From Salipaludibacillus aurantiacus (GTDB lineage Bacteria > Bacillota > Bacilli > Bacillales > Salisediminibacteriaceae): DNA of 64,000 nt. Made by a program: the position numbers and the translations under genes. Positions 50,851 through 58,752 of the stretch are shown piece after piece. Positions within the stretch are counted from its first letter, which is position 1. Each line of letters starts with the position of its first letter. The notes under the pieces were generated by a model. It did no database searches. It was not told the origin of the DNA and saw nothing but the letters and a program-made list of their open reading frames with translations. Location: the NCBI RefSeq assembly GCF_900111295.1, contig NZ_FOGT01000002.1, forward strand, positions 62,001 to 126,000, written 5' to 3'.

Positions 50851-50884
50851 ACTTATTGCAATAAGATTTAACTTATTGTAACAT
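50851..50884 (+). promoter_or_regulatory. GntR operator candidate
   Basis: CTTATTGCAATAAG (50852-50865) is a perfect 14-bp palindrome. ACTTATTG recurs at 50871, exactly 20 nt after 50851, giving two helically phased half-sites. It lies between gntR and the M24 gene, 34 nt before the latter's start. Confidence 0.65.
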
Positions 50885-50917
50885 GTTCACCAAACAAACA
50901 GAGAGAGGAGAAAAATT

Positions 50918-52132
50918 TTGAGTAAACTTTCAAGTATCAGGCATGACAAAACTCAAATTGATCTTGTGCGCATGCGCCAATACCGACTGGGAAGAGTCCG
51001 TGAGCAGCTGAAAAACTTAGGTTATGGAGGGATCGTCATTTTTGATCCTGTGAACCTCCGCTACGCTACAGGGAGCCGGAACATGCAAGTATTTATGCTG
51101 AGAAATCCGGCCCGCTATGCCTTTATCCCTGTTGAAGGTCCAATTACCTTATTTGACTTTCCTAACTGTGAACACTTATCTGAAGGCCTCGAGACAATTG
51201 ATGAAGTAAGACCTGCGATTACGTTAACTTATGTCGCTTCAGGAGACTCCCTGCAGGACAATGCAAAAGAATGGGCCCGGGAAATCGCTGACCTTATGAG
51301 GACACACGCCGGGGAAAACAACAGGCTTGCAGTTGATTACATTCCGGCTGCCGGGGCTATTGAACTGAGTAAAGAAGGCATCGTGTTATTTGATGGGCAA
51401 GAACCAATTGAACACGCTCGAAGTATTAAAAATAAGCAGGAATTAGAAGCGATGAAAATTTCTGTCCGGACTGCCGAAGAAGGTATGATAAGAATGCAGC
51501 AGGCTTTAAAACCTGGAATTACTGAAAACGAGCTCTGGTCACATTTACACCAGACGAACATTATCCAAGGCGGCGACTATATTGAAACGAGGCTTCTCAG
51601 TTCAGGAAGCCGTACTAACCCTTGGTTTCAGGAATGCAGTGATAAAGTTATACAAGATGGGGAGTTAGTAGCGTTTGATACGGACATGAATGGACCGTTT
51701 GGATATTTCACTGATATCAGCAGGACGTTTTATTGCGGCGAAGGCGAACCGTCGGATGAGCAGAAGCGCCTGTATCAAACCGCATATGAACAGATCCAAT
51801 ATAACATTGAGCTCCTTAAGCCGGGAATGGCGTTCCGCGAGTATTCAGAAAAAAGCTGGAAAATTCCCAGTGAATACTTCGCTAACCGTTACTTCACGGT
51901 GGCTCATGGAACAGGGCTTAGCGGAGAATACCCTTATATCGTCTATCCTCAAGACTTTGAAGAAAAAGGCTACGATGGCGTCATAGAGGAAAATATGGTT
52001 CTTTCTGTGGAAAGCTATATAGGCGCTTCAGGCGGTAAGGAAGGCGTCAAACTGGAAGAACAGCTTCTAGTGACAAAAGATGGGGTAGAAAATTTTTCTG
52101 ACTTTCCGTTCGAATCAAAACTTCTGAAATAA
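50918..52132 (+). CDS. M24-fold metalloprotein related to DMSP lyase DddP
   Basis: 404 aa from TTG 50918 (GAGAGGAG seven bases upstream). Creatinase N-terminal domain (~1-165) and pita-bread C-terminal domain. Metal-ligand candidates D254, D256, D266, H330, E365, E380 have the spacings 2, 10, 64, 35 and 15, identical to those I remember for DddP (D295, D297, D307, H371, E406, E421), and differing from ordinary M24 peptidases at the first pair. Y325 matches DddP Tyr366. The DddP catalytic Asp377 corresponds to G336 (H-G-T-G-L-S-G-E-Y-P). So it belongs to the DddP-like branch but may not cleave DMSP; a Xaa-Pro peptidase-like hydrolase remains possible. Probably regulated by the preceding GntR. 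Confidence 0.75.
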   Translation: MSKLSSIRHDKTQIDLVRMRQYRLGRVREQLKNLGYGGIVIFDPVNLRYATGSRNMQVFMLRNPARYAFIPVEGPITLFDFPNCEHLSEGLETIDEVRPAITLTYVASGDSLQDNAKEWAREIADLMRTHAGENNRLAVDYIPAAGAIELSKEGIVLFDGQEPIEHARSIKNKQELEAMKISVRTAEEGMIRMQQALKPGITENELWSHLHQTNIIQGGDYIETRLLSSGSRTNPWFQECSDKVIQDGELVAFDTDMNGPFGYFTDISRTFYCGEGEPSDEQKRLYQTAYEQIQYNIELLKPGMAFREYSEKSWKIPSEYFANRYFTVAHGTGLSGEYPYIVYPQDFEEKGYDGVIEENMVLSVESYIGASGGKEGVKLEEQLLVTKDGVENFSDFPFESKLLK

Positions 52133-52159
52133 AACGATGGACGTTTAACAAAGAAAAGG

Positions 52160-52300
52160 TATGGACTCTTAAACTGGGGGACGAACCAGATTAGACGTTA
52201 TTTTTCGGTTTATCACCTACTCGGGAGCCTTAGCCGTGACTCAGTAGACCTTATTTTCGGGTTATGACCCTCTCGGTAATGGCTGCTAGTCAAGTCCATA
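52160..52300. other. 141-bp MITE-like element with internal direct repeat
   Basis: TATGGACT (52160-52167) and AGTCCATA (52293-52300) are perfect 8-bp terminal inverted repeats. Inside, TTAGACGTTATTTTTCGG at 52191 and GTAGACCTTATTTTCGGG at 52244 begin two ~35-bp direct repeats spaced 53 nt apart, each continuing TTAT-ACC-CTCGG. No coding capacity. Lies just after the M24 gene. Confidence 0.45.
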
Positions 52301-52373
52301 TTTATGTGTAAAAGTGATACAACAGTTTAAAACCATACAGTATAGATTAACTTTATGAGAAGGGGAGCCCCCG

Positions 52374-52393
52374 CGGGGGCTCCTTGAATTTAT
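52374..52393. terminator. GC-rich hairpin after the M24 gene region
   Basis: GGAGCCCCC-GC-GGGGGCTCC, a perfect 9-bp stem (20-bp palindrome). Only TTG follows on the plus strand; on the minus strand CCTTCTC follows. Likely terminator for one of the converging genes. Confidence 0.6.
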
Positions 52394-52455
52394 CCAGTCA
52401 CTTTATTCGCTCCGGTAAGACCCTATCTGAAAATTACCTGAACCCCCTTTTTTGA

Positions 52456-52971
52456 TTAACCGTCGCCGGGCCAAATATAGTGAATAAACTGCATCTTCTG
52501 TCCATTCATTTCAAACATCTTATCATCTGTTGACACGAGCTTGAAACCGTTTCTTTCCAGAATCTTTTGGGATCCTATATTGTCAGTTGTTGTCTTTGCT
52601 TTAATTTTTTTAATCCCTTTGTCAGTCATCATATTAAGAAATAACCCCAGTGCCTTAGTGGCAATTCCTTTTCCAGCCTGCGCTTGTCCTATTCTGTAAC
52701 CAAGATATCCAATAGTAGACTGTTCACTTATATCTGCAAGGTTTATTCGCCCTAAAATAAAACCACGGGTATCTTTAATAAGATAATAATAAGAAACACC
52801 TTTCGAATGTTCCTCTAGTAACGAGGTATGCCGCTTAATAAATGTTTCAAATTCATAGTAATCGTCTCCCCTGCCTGGGATCATAGTTTCAAAATAAGTC
52901 CTGTTTTTGCCCTCAAATTCAAATAATTTTTCAGCATCAGACTGTTTTAGTTTTTCAATCGCAATGTTCAT
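52456..52971 (-). CDS. GNAT acetyltransferase (RimJ/RimL type)
   Basis: 171 aa, GTGAGG eight bases before ATG. I-G-Y-L-G-Y-R-I-G-Q-A-Q-A-G-K-G-I-A-T-K gives the acetyl-CoA P-loop, followed by N-I-G-S-Q-K-I-L-E-R-N-G-F-K-L-V of motif B. Similar in layout to RimJ/RimL and YoaA-like proteins. Substrate unknown. Confidence 0.9.
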   Translation of the reverse strand: MNIAIEKLKQSDAEKLFEFEGKNRTYFETMIPGRGDDYYEFETFIKRHTSLLEEHSKGVSYYYLIKDTRGFILGRINLADISEQSTIGYLGYRIGQAQAGKGIATKALGLFLNMMTDKGIKKIKAKTTTDNIGSQKILERNGFKLVSTDDKMFEMNGQKMQFIHYIWPGDG

Positions 52972-53276
52972 ATTGATAGCCTCACTTCAGTTTTTTCAGT
53001 GCCTTAACCCCCCTGGTGCTCTGACTTACCCCAATGGCAGTCTCTTAATTCTTCTATCGCACCTAAATATAAGCTTTTCACCACTCCCCCCTGATTTTTT
53101 GCCGCTGAAAATGTCAGTAAATTGTGTTGATTTTAGTTTATCACACACTGGAGAAAGACCCTTAAGCATCAAGCTAAAAAAACGAGCCGCTATAAGCTCG
53201 TTTGATCGTGGTAATGCAATTTTGGGGGAGTTTTTTCTAAGTTTTAGGAGCAGTCCACCGTCTTTAGGGTAGATAA

Positions 53277-53345
53277 GCCTCTTTTTTTCCTTTGTTAACG
53301 TTCTCCCTCTCCTTTGGGCATTTGTCCGCCCTTCTTTTTTTCTCT
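53277..53345 (+). repeat. dispersed intergenic repeat, copy D
   Basis: Core TTTGGGCATTTGTCCGCC at 53313-53330, with CCTCTTTTTTTCCTTTGTTAA on the left and CTTCTTTTTTTCTC on the right. It is part of a 465-nt gene-poor stretch (52972-53436) in which nothing else is recognisable. Confidence 0.55.
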
Positions 53346-53436
53346 TCCCAAGCTCACACCTCTTCACTAATGCACTAGCTGTAACCCGCCTTCCCCTTCT
53401 AGCCTCTCGCCGCCGATGTCTTTCACCCTCAGCTCA

Positions 53437-53610
53437 TTACAATACAGGATAGTACTGGTCATACCTGGGATTAGCATAATAAGGCGGGCGGGGTCCAATT
53501 AAAGGCATTTCCCAAGTAAAAGGATTGTCATTATAAAGCATATCAACCGTTTCTTCTGATTCATTTACTAACAAAAGCCTGACTTCAGGACTGTAAGTTT
53601 CTTCTGGCAA
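53437..53610 (-). CDS. small protein with Tyr/Pro-rich tail (57 aa), TTG start
   Basis: TTG 53610 is six bases after AGGAGAGG. The frame reads P-E-E-T-Y-S-P-E-V-R-L-L-L-V-N-E-S-E-E-T and ends with P-R-P-P-Y-Y-A-N-P-R-Y-D-Q-Y-Y-P-V-L. The aromatic, proline-rich tail resembles small spore or surface proteins of bacilli but no family is recognised. Acidic first half and strong ribosome site argue that it is real although short. Confidence 0.6.
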   Translation of the reverse strand: MPEETYSPEVRLLLVNESEETVDMLYNDNPFTWEMPLIGPRPPYYANPRYDQYYPVL

Positions 53611-53763
53611 ATTAATCCTCTCCTCTTTTCAAATCATTCATTATACGTTATTCACTCTCAATCTATTTGCGCCCGTCTCCCCCTAGCCTTTTTACATCAG
53701 GCAGGCACAGACGTGAGCGTCAGCCCATAGGCTATGTAAGAGTTTGATAAGGAGGGACGACAC

Positions 53764-54705
53764 GTGAAACAAGATGATAAACAGAGCCAGCCGGATTCAG
53801 GCAGGCCTTATCCTATGTACCCTAACTATGGAAAAATTACGAAGTATAAAGATATTCCCCTCAGTGTTCCGGAACAGCGGCAGCTTCGGCAGCCGGGCTT
53901 AGAGCGGCTGATGGAGCCGCGTCCAATTATCGAAAACCCCCACTATAAAGGGAGCGGAAAACTGGCTGGCAAAACAGCGTTAATTACCGGTGGTGACAGC
54001 GGTATAGGGGCGGCAGCAGCCATTGCCTTCGCCAAGGAAGGCGCTGATGTCGCCATTGCCTACCTTGATGAGCATGAGGATGCGGAAAGAACGAAGAAGC
54101 GGATCGAAGAACTTGGCCAGAAAGCTCTCCTGATGCCAGGTGATCTGCGGGAAAAAGAACAAGCTGTTGGAATTGTAAAAGAAACGGTAGACAAATTCGG
54201 CCGGCTGGATACTTTATGTAATCACGTCGGTATTCAGTTCCAGCAATTAAGTCTGCTTGATATCACCGATGAGCAATTTGATGATACGTTTAAAGTAAAT
54301 ATTTACTCGCACTTTTACACGACCCGGGCTGCTCTTCCATATATGGAGGCCGGCAGTTCAATTATCAATACGGCATCAATCGTCCCTTATGCAGGCGAAA
54401 AACAAATGATCGATTACACGGCCACTAAAGCAGCAAACGTCGGTTTTACGCGCGCGCTTGCCAACAATGTTATCGATCAGGGGATTCGGGTAAACGCCAT
54501 CGCACCGGGACGTACTTGGACCCCTCTTATTCCGGCAAGCTTTTCAGAAGACCAGGTAGCTGTTTTCGGAGCCTTTAACCCGATGGAACGGATGGCCCAG
54601 CCGTTTGAAATGGCGCCTACTTTCGTTTATCTTGCTTCAGACGACTCCCGCTTTGTTACCGGTCAGACACTCCACGTAAATGGCGGCGAATGGGTTTCAT
54701 CTTAA
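53764..54705 (+). CDS. SDR oxidoreductase, general-stress YdaD/YhdF type
   Basis: 313 aa from GTG 53764 (GGAGG upstream). Long hydrophilic N-terminal lead ([21 protein letters not shown]) before the Rossmann domain, as in B. subtilis YdaD/GS39, YhdF and Yhx[12 protein letters not shown] near 76, N-T-A-S-I, Y-T-A-T-K catalytic pair, and [15 protein letters not shown](P)-dependent, soluble; substrate not known. No sigma-B promoter is obvious upstream. Confidence 0.9.
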   Translation: MKQDDKQSQPDSGRPYPMYPNYGKITKYKDIPLSVPEQRQLRQPGLERLMEPRPIIENPHYKGSGKLAGKTALITGGDSGIGAAAAIAFAKEGADVAIAYLDEHEDAERTKKRIEELGQKALLMPGDLREKEQAVGIVKETVDKFGRLDTLCNHVGIQFQQLSLLDITDEQFDDTFKVNIYSHFYTTRAALPYMEAGSSIINTASIVPYAGEKQMIDYTATKAANVGFTRALANNVIDQGIRVNAIAPGRTWTPLIPASFSEDQVAVFGAFNPMERMAQPFEMAPTFVYLASDDSRFVTGQTLHVNGGEWVSS

Positions 54706-54715
54706 TATGACCTTT

Positions 54716-54760
54716 AGAGGGGCCACTTAGCAAGAGACACAGTCTGGCGCCCTCTTTTTC
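54716..54760 (+). terminator. terminator of the SDR gene
   Basis: AGAGGGGCC (54716-54724) pairs with GGCGCCCTCT (54746-54755), one bulge, followed by TTTTTC. Confidence 0.75.
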
Positions 54761-54774
54761 CTGCAATAGTATTA

Positions 54775-54808
54775 ATTTACATAATATTATTATTGTTAAT
54801 AAAATCCG
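54775..54808 (+). repeat. dif-like / recombination-site-like motif, copy 2
   Basis: ATTTACATAATATTATTATTG then TTAATAAAAT. About 80% identical by eye to 45925-45956, same orientation, and again directly after a terminator. Confidence 0.35.
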
Positions 54809-54859
54809 TATCCGTCATGGACTGTCTGGCGGTTCAATTATTATTGTATTCAGGTTTAA

Positions 54860-55024
54860 GAGGGCAGAATTATTTACAAGATACGCCTCAAACCGGTTTC
54901 AGCCTTTATCCACTGGTTATTCAAATAATTAATTCGAGTTATTCCGGCACTGACCGGGCTCATATTCGGTTTCGTACTTCTGGACAGCCTTGCTTCCTTT
55001 AAATATATAAAAGAACAGCAATAA
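54860..55024 (+). pseudogene. remnant of a membrane-protein gene
   Basis: One frame reads G-R-I-I-Y-K-I-R-L-K-P-V-S-A-F-I-H-W-L-F-K, a stop, then L-I-R-V-I-P-A-L-T-G-L-I-F-G-F and on to S-F-K-Y-I-K-E-Q-Q before TAA 55022-55024. Amphipathic/transmembrane pattern suggests the last 55 codons of a membrane protein interrupted by one stop. No start or ribosome site. Family unknown. Confidence 0.3.
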
Positions 55025-55071
55025 TTTGAGAGCAGCAACTCGCCGAATTCATATTCATAGGCTTTTTGGAG

Positions 55072-55683
55072 TTAATTCATATCTTCAGGTACATTTTTTG
55101 CATGGGTACCTTCATTTACTTCCTGAAAGATATTCCCCGGATTATCCGGTTGTACTACTTGCTTATTCACGTGTGGGTAAGGAAGCTTCAGTTCAATCAG
55201 ATCAATAATAGCCTGGATGTCCTGCTCAGTTGCATAACGCAACCCCGGTTTCAAGGTGTAACCTATCTCACCATTTGTTTCCATTGTCGCCCACTGGACA
55301 TCTTCAATGCGCTGGACGTTATTTTGGCGAAGACGCATTTCCAGTTTATCTACAGGAAGCCTTAATTTTTTGAGGTTCTCCTTTTTCACTTGTCCGTTTT
55401 CAATTACAACAATCGCATGACCACTGAAAAAACGCTCCATAAAATCTGCTTTCATTTGTATGTATTCTATAGCCAGGAGAGTTGAAACAAGTAGTGCGGC
55501 AATAAGAAAAGTGACCCAAATGTTCTGCTCACTTACAGGCTGAATAAGTATCGTCCCAATTGAAATCATTAGCACAGTCTGAGCAACGGTCATTTGCGAG
55601 ATTGATTTTCGTCCGGCAAGCCGGAGAATGACTGATCCTGCCAGAACGATTAGTACTGCTTTCCACACCCATTCGAGATCCAT
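55072..55683 (-). CDS. DUF421 (YetF-type) membrane protein
   Basis: 203 aa from ATG 55683 (GGGGTG seven bases upstream; the frame extends to 55755 without a site). Three membrane helices with R-L-A-G-R-K-S-I-S-Q-M-T, and the cytoplasmic domain V-V-I-E-N-G-Q-V-K-K-E-N-L-K-K-L-R-L, L-R-Q-N-N-V-Q-R-I-E-D-V-Q-W-A-T-M-E-T-N-G. Third member of this family in the window. The C-terminal 30 residues are polar. Confidence 0.88.
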   Translation of the reverse strand: MDLEWVWKAVLIVLAGSVILRLAGRKSISQMTVAQTVLMISIGTILIQPVSEQNIWVTFLIAALLVSTLLAIEYIQMKADFMERFFSGHAIVVIENGQVKKENLKKLRLPVDKLEMRLRQNNVQRIEDVQWATMETNGEIGYTLKPGLRYATEQDIQAIIDLIELKLPYPHVNKQVVQPDNPGNIFQEVNEGTHAKNVPEDMN

Positions 55684-55794
55684 TTTCGGACACCCCTTCC
55701 TAAATTTTCTTATACGTGTAGGGTGCAACCAGCCTGGACAGAGTATACATGTCAATCAGCCACGCTCACCTTCACACGATCTGACATACGCAAA

Positions 55795-55821
55795 TCTAAA
55801 AACCCATTCAAAGTGAATGGG
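55795..55821 (-). terminator. terminator of the manganese catalase gene
   Basis: Minus strand CCCATTCA / TGAATGGG with a 3-nt loop, followed by TTTTT. Confidence 0.82.
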
Positions 55822-55830
55822 CCTCTCTGA

Positions 55831-56673
55831 TTACTCTTCTTTTTTCTTCGGGCGAATCCATGGAGGCGTATTGAAAATATAGTCAGGTGCAGGGGACAAT
55901 TTCGGCTTATCCCCGTAAGCCACCCCCTGAGGGTAATATTTGAATTCCCCAAGTCCATCCATGCTCCTGCCTGATGCCCATCTTCCTCTTCTGCTTTCCT
56001 CTCCTTCAGATAAATTATAAAAGTCATACGCGACTTCCTGTTTTTCAAGCTCTCTTGGGAATATGCTCGGTACGACGATATTTTCCTGAGCCTCCAGTTC
56101 GGCTATTGCTGCTTTCCACATGTTCTGATGCATCGTGTCCCGTGCAATTAAAAATGACAGCATATCCTTTACAGCAGGATCATTTGTTGCCTTATATAAC
56201 CTTGTCACCTGAAGACGGCCTTGTGATTCGGCATTCAGGTTCGCCCTGAAATCAGCAAGCAGATTGCCGCTCGCAATAATATAATCAGCTGTCCAGCTGT
56301 TGCCGTTAATATCTGCAGGCATCGCACCCAGCCCTGCCACTATCGCGTGCTGCGGGTTCATTCCCCCAAGAACGGCACCTACTATAGGGTCCTTAGCCGC
56401 TGTTTCCTGGTCGCCTACTGGCGCATTATCAAGGAGCCTCGCAATCATAGTTGCCAGCATTTCGACGTGTGCCAGTTCCTCTGTCCCCACATCCATTAAT
56501 AAATCCCGATACTTTGCGTCTGCCCGGCTGTTCCACCCTTGAAATAAATATTGAAGAGAAACTGAAATTTCCCCGAACTGGCCACCTAATGCTTCCTGGA
56601 GCTGCCTGGCAAAAATCGGATCAGGCCTGCTTGGCTTCGCGTGATACTGAAGTTCTTTCATATGGAAAAACAC
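55831..56673 (-). CDS. manganese catalase
   Basis: 280 aa, usual length. Dimanganese ligand segments are visible: G-G-Q-F-G-E-I-S-V-S (Glu), V-G-T-E-E-L-A-H-V-E-M-L (Glu and His), F-R-A-N-L-N-A-E-S-Q-G-R (Glu) and A-R-D-T-M-H-Q-N-M-W (His). It decomposes H2O2 in the cytoplasm; B. subtilis YdbD is the same family and sporulating bacilli also have coat-associated members. GTG 56673 has GGAGGG eight bases upstream and is preferred to ATG 56661. C-terminal tail is Pro/Lys-rich. Confidence 0.93.
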   Translation of the reverse strand: MFFHMKELQYHAKPSRPDPIFARQLQEALGGQFGEISVSLQYLFQGWNSRADAKYRDLLMDVGTEELAHVEMLATMIARLLDNAPVGDQETAAKDPIVGAVLGGMNPQHAIVAGLGAMPADINGNSWTADYIIASGNLLADFRANLNAESQGRLQVTRLYKATNDPAVKDMLSFLIARDTMHQNMWKAAIAELEAQENIVVPSIFPRELEKQEVAYDFYNLSEGEESRRGRWASGRSMDGLGEFKYYPQGVAYGDKPKLSPAPDYIFNTPPWIRPKKKEE

Positions 56674-56754
56674 CGGCTTATCCCTCCCCTGTTGAATCGC
56701 ACTCCCTTAATCATTTTATAAATAGAGGAGGTTGGCCTATTCCGAAATCCGCAT

Positions 56755-57273
56755 TTATTTTTTAACAGCCCATTCGTTTGCTTTTTCTGCTAACCTTGAA
56801 ACATACTCCTGCTTTCCTGCCTGATACTTCTGATGGTCGAGAGGAAACTGCTTAGCTAATGTCACTTTTAAGTCTCCGTATTTTTTTGCTTCATCAGGAT
56901 GGGCGGATAAATAGTCCCTGAAAGCGAGGTGGGAGTCTATTTGGCCATTTCCTTTCTTAAAAATGTGGACATGATGGCTTCTGTTATCATCTCCTTTTTG
57001 GAAAAACCTGCGTCCAGAAATACCATACTCTCCTTTCGGCTCATACCCCGCTTCACGCATTCGGTCATTATAAACGTCCACCTTTGTTAGATCCTTAACG
57101 CCAATTAAAATATCGATGACCGGTTTAGCAAAACCGATGGCAGGAACGGAGGTACTTCCAATGTGATAAATCTCTTCCATTTCCTCTTTAAAAATCATTT
57201 CCAGTACTTTTTTCTCTTTTAAAAATAGCGTGTTCCATTCTTCTGACCACGCTTGGATATTGGTTTTTCTCAT
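56755..57273 (-). CDS. GrpB/UPF0157 nucleotidyltransferase-like protein
   Basis: 172 aa, AAAGGAG before ATG. Family signature I-Y-H-I-G-S-T-S-V-P-A-I-G-F-A-K-P-V-I-D-I (read in two parts: H-I-G-S-T-S-V-P and K-P-V-I-D-I) puts the two acidic residues of a nucleotidyltransferase fold in place; H-H-V-H-I-F and R-D-Y-L-S-A-H-P-D are also typical. Related domains are fused to dephospho-CoA kinase in some bacteria. Role unknown. Confidence 0.9.
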   Translation of the reverse strand: MRKTNIQAWSEEWNTLFLKEKKVLEMIFKEEMEEIYHIGSTSVPAIGFAKPVIDILIGVKDLTKVDVYNDRMREAGYEPKGEYGISGRRFFQKGDDNRSHHVHIFKKGNGQIDSHLAFRDYLSAHPDEAKKYGDLKVTLAKQFPLDHQKYQAGKQEYVSRLAEKANEWAVKK

Positions 57274-57567
57274 CTTGTGTCTCTCCTTTCAAGTAAAGCA
57301 AACGGTTTCTAAAGGAAATTGGATTCCTTTGCAGATCACTATTACGAAGGGAACTAAATTAATTTTTGACCGGAAAAAGGTACAAACTTTTCATACTGCT
57401 TTTTAGCTGTCCTCTGGCTTTCAGTCTTATCAACTGTCATGGTCAATTTTAGAAATTTAAAGTCGTACCAGCATGGTTTTTTTCAAAAAGCGGCGAAAAG
57501 TCCGCAGCTTCGGGAAAGGCGTTTTAATGCCCTGTCATCTGCAAACCCATTTAAGGAGGGAAAATAA

Positions 57568-58038
57568 TTGCCTATCAGATTAGCCGAACCTAAAGATATC
57601 AAACAATTAGTGAAAATGAGGTGGGACTTTACACTTGAAACGTCTCACAACCGTTCCGTCATTAAAGAAGCATCCTACTGTCAATTTGAAAATGAATGTG
57701 AAGACTTTCTAATAAAAGCGCTGGAAAGCCGCCAATGGGCCATCTGGGTAGCGGAGTCGGAGGGCCAAATCATTTCTCATATTTACATAGAATTAGTAGA
57801 AAAAGTGCCACGACCTGGAAGAATCACCCGTCCTTTTGCTTTTATGACAAACGTGTATACGCTGCCTGATTATAGAGGAGAAGGTGTCGGAAGCCAGCTG
57901 CTTTCCTGTGTTAATGACTGGGCAAAGCAAAACCGTTACGAGTTTATTATCGTTTGGCCGAGTGAAGAGAGTATTCCTTATTATAAGAAAAATGGCTACA
58001 GTCATGCCGCAGAACCAATGGAATATTTCCCGCTTTGA
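57568..58038 (+). CDS. GNAT acetyltransferase
   Basis: 156 aa starting at TTG 57568, seven bases after AAGGAGGG. V-Y-T-L-P-D-Y-R-G-E-G-V-G-S-Q-L-L is the acetyl-CoA site, and Y-Y-K-K-N-G-Y-S motif B. Opens M-P-I-R-L-A-E-P-K-D-I. Substrate unknown. The preceding ~290 nt hold no gene. Confidence 0.9.
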   Translation: MPIRLAEPKDIKQLVKMRWDFTLETSHNRSVIKEASYCQFENECEDFLIKALESRQWAIWVAESEGQIISHIYIELVEKVPRPGRITRPFAFMTNVYTLPDYRGEGVGSQLLSCVNDWAKQNRYEFIIVWPSEESIPYYKKNGYSHAAEPMEYFPL

Positions 58039-58122
58039 AAGTTGGAAAAGTAAGTTTAAATAGTGAACATAAGGAGAAGAAATATGTAAATGTTTATTTA
58101 ACTTTTTTAACGAGGTGTTAAA

Positions 58123-58290
58123 ATGACTGTCGTTTTATTCATTTTATTTAATGCGCTCCATCTGATAGCAGCCTTTGCCATAAAACGTTATTTCGCACAC
58201 TTATCCACACCAGTTGTTGCAGTGGCATATATTGTTTTGGCTGCGAGTCTTCTCAATTTCGGCTCCATGTTTTTAAGGGTGTATGTTTAA
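58123..58290 (+). CDS. small membrane protein (55 aa)
   Basis: GAGGTG six bases before ATG 58123. Two membrane helices (about 2-20 and 28-50) with a short loop K-R-Y-F-A-H-L-S-T-P. No family recognised. It starts 85 nt after the GNAT gene on the same strand. Confidence 0.6.
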   Translation: MTVVLFILFNALHLIAAFAIKRYFAHLSTPVVAVAYIVLAASLLNFGSMFLRVYV

Positions 58291-58507
58291 CTGTGACCAC
58301 CTGTTAAAAATCTTTACATCCCGTTTTGTTCACATAAAATCCTGATATAATAGGAAAGGAGGCTTCCACGGCACCAATGAGGGGAAAATTTGTTTCTCAT
58401 TAATTGAAAATTGAAGAAAGACTCCCCTAATGTCGTTGAATCCCCACATAATGAGCGTTTGGAACCTAGTTGCAGGATTTTATGATGCTAGTTAAAAACT
58501 CACTCTA

Positions 58508-58718
58508 TCAAAATATCGTATAATTTACATCCACGTCCTCTATGGAACCATCCTTTTGGACAATCCCAATTAACCTGCTTTCTGTAATTTCTCCCCCTGA
58601 ATATTCAGCAGTGAGAATATTTGTATCTTGTCTGTAATGGAAGTAAGCGGAGGACGAGACCTCACCGTTTTCTGCGTTTGACTTCGGAAACAAATGTCCT
58701 ACTGTTATAATTAATCAT
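58508..58718 (-). pseudogene. frameshifted and truncated N-acetylglutamate-synthase-like small protein
   Basis: ATG 58718 reads M-I-N-Y-N-S-R-T-F-V-S-E then drifts out of frame; the +1 frame continues S-N-A-E-N-G-E-V-S-S-S-A-Y-F-H-Y and A-E-Y-S-G-G-E-I. Removing one G near 58681 rejoins them as R-T-F-V-S-E-S-N-A-E-N-G-E-V, the opening of a common ~110-aa Bacillus protein labelled N-acetylglutamate synthase. The end stops after D-V-N-Y-T-I-F, so about 45 C-terminal residues are also gone. Confidence 0.6.
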
Positions 58719-58752
58719 GAAATCACTTTCTTGAAAGTTTAGAATGGATTGC

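Noticed and set aside
53026-53367. 113-codon minus frame over repeat copy D
   Set aside because: Basic low-complexity translation of a pyrimidine-rich repeat; no ribosome site.
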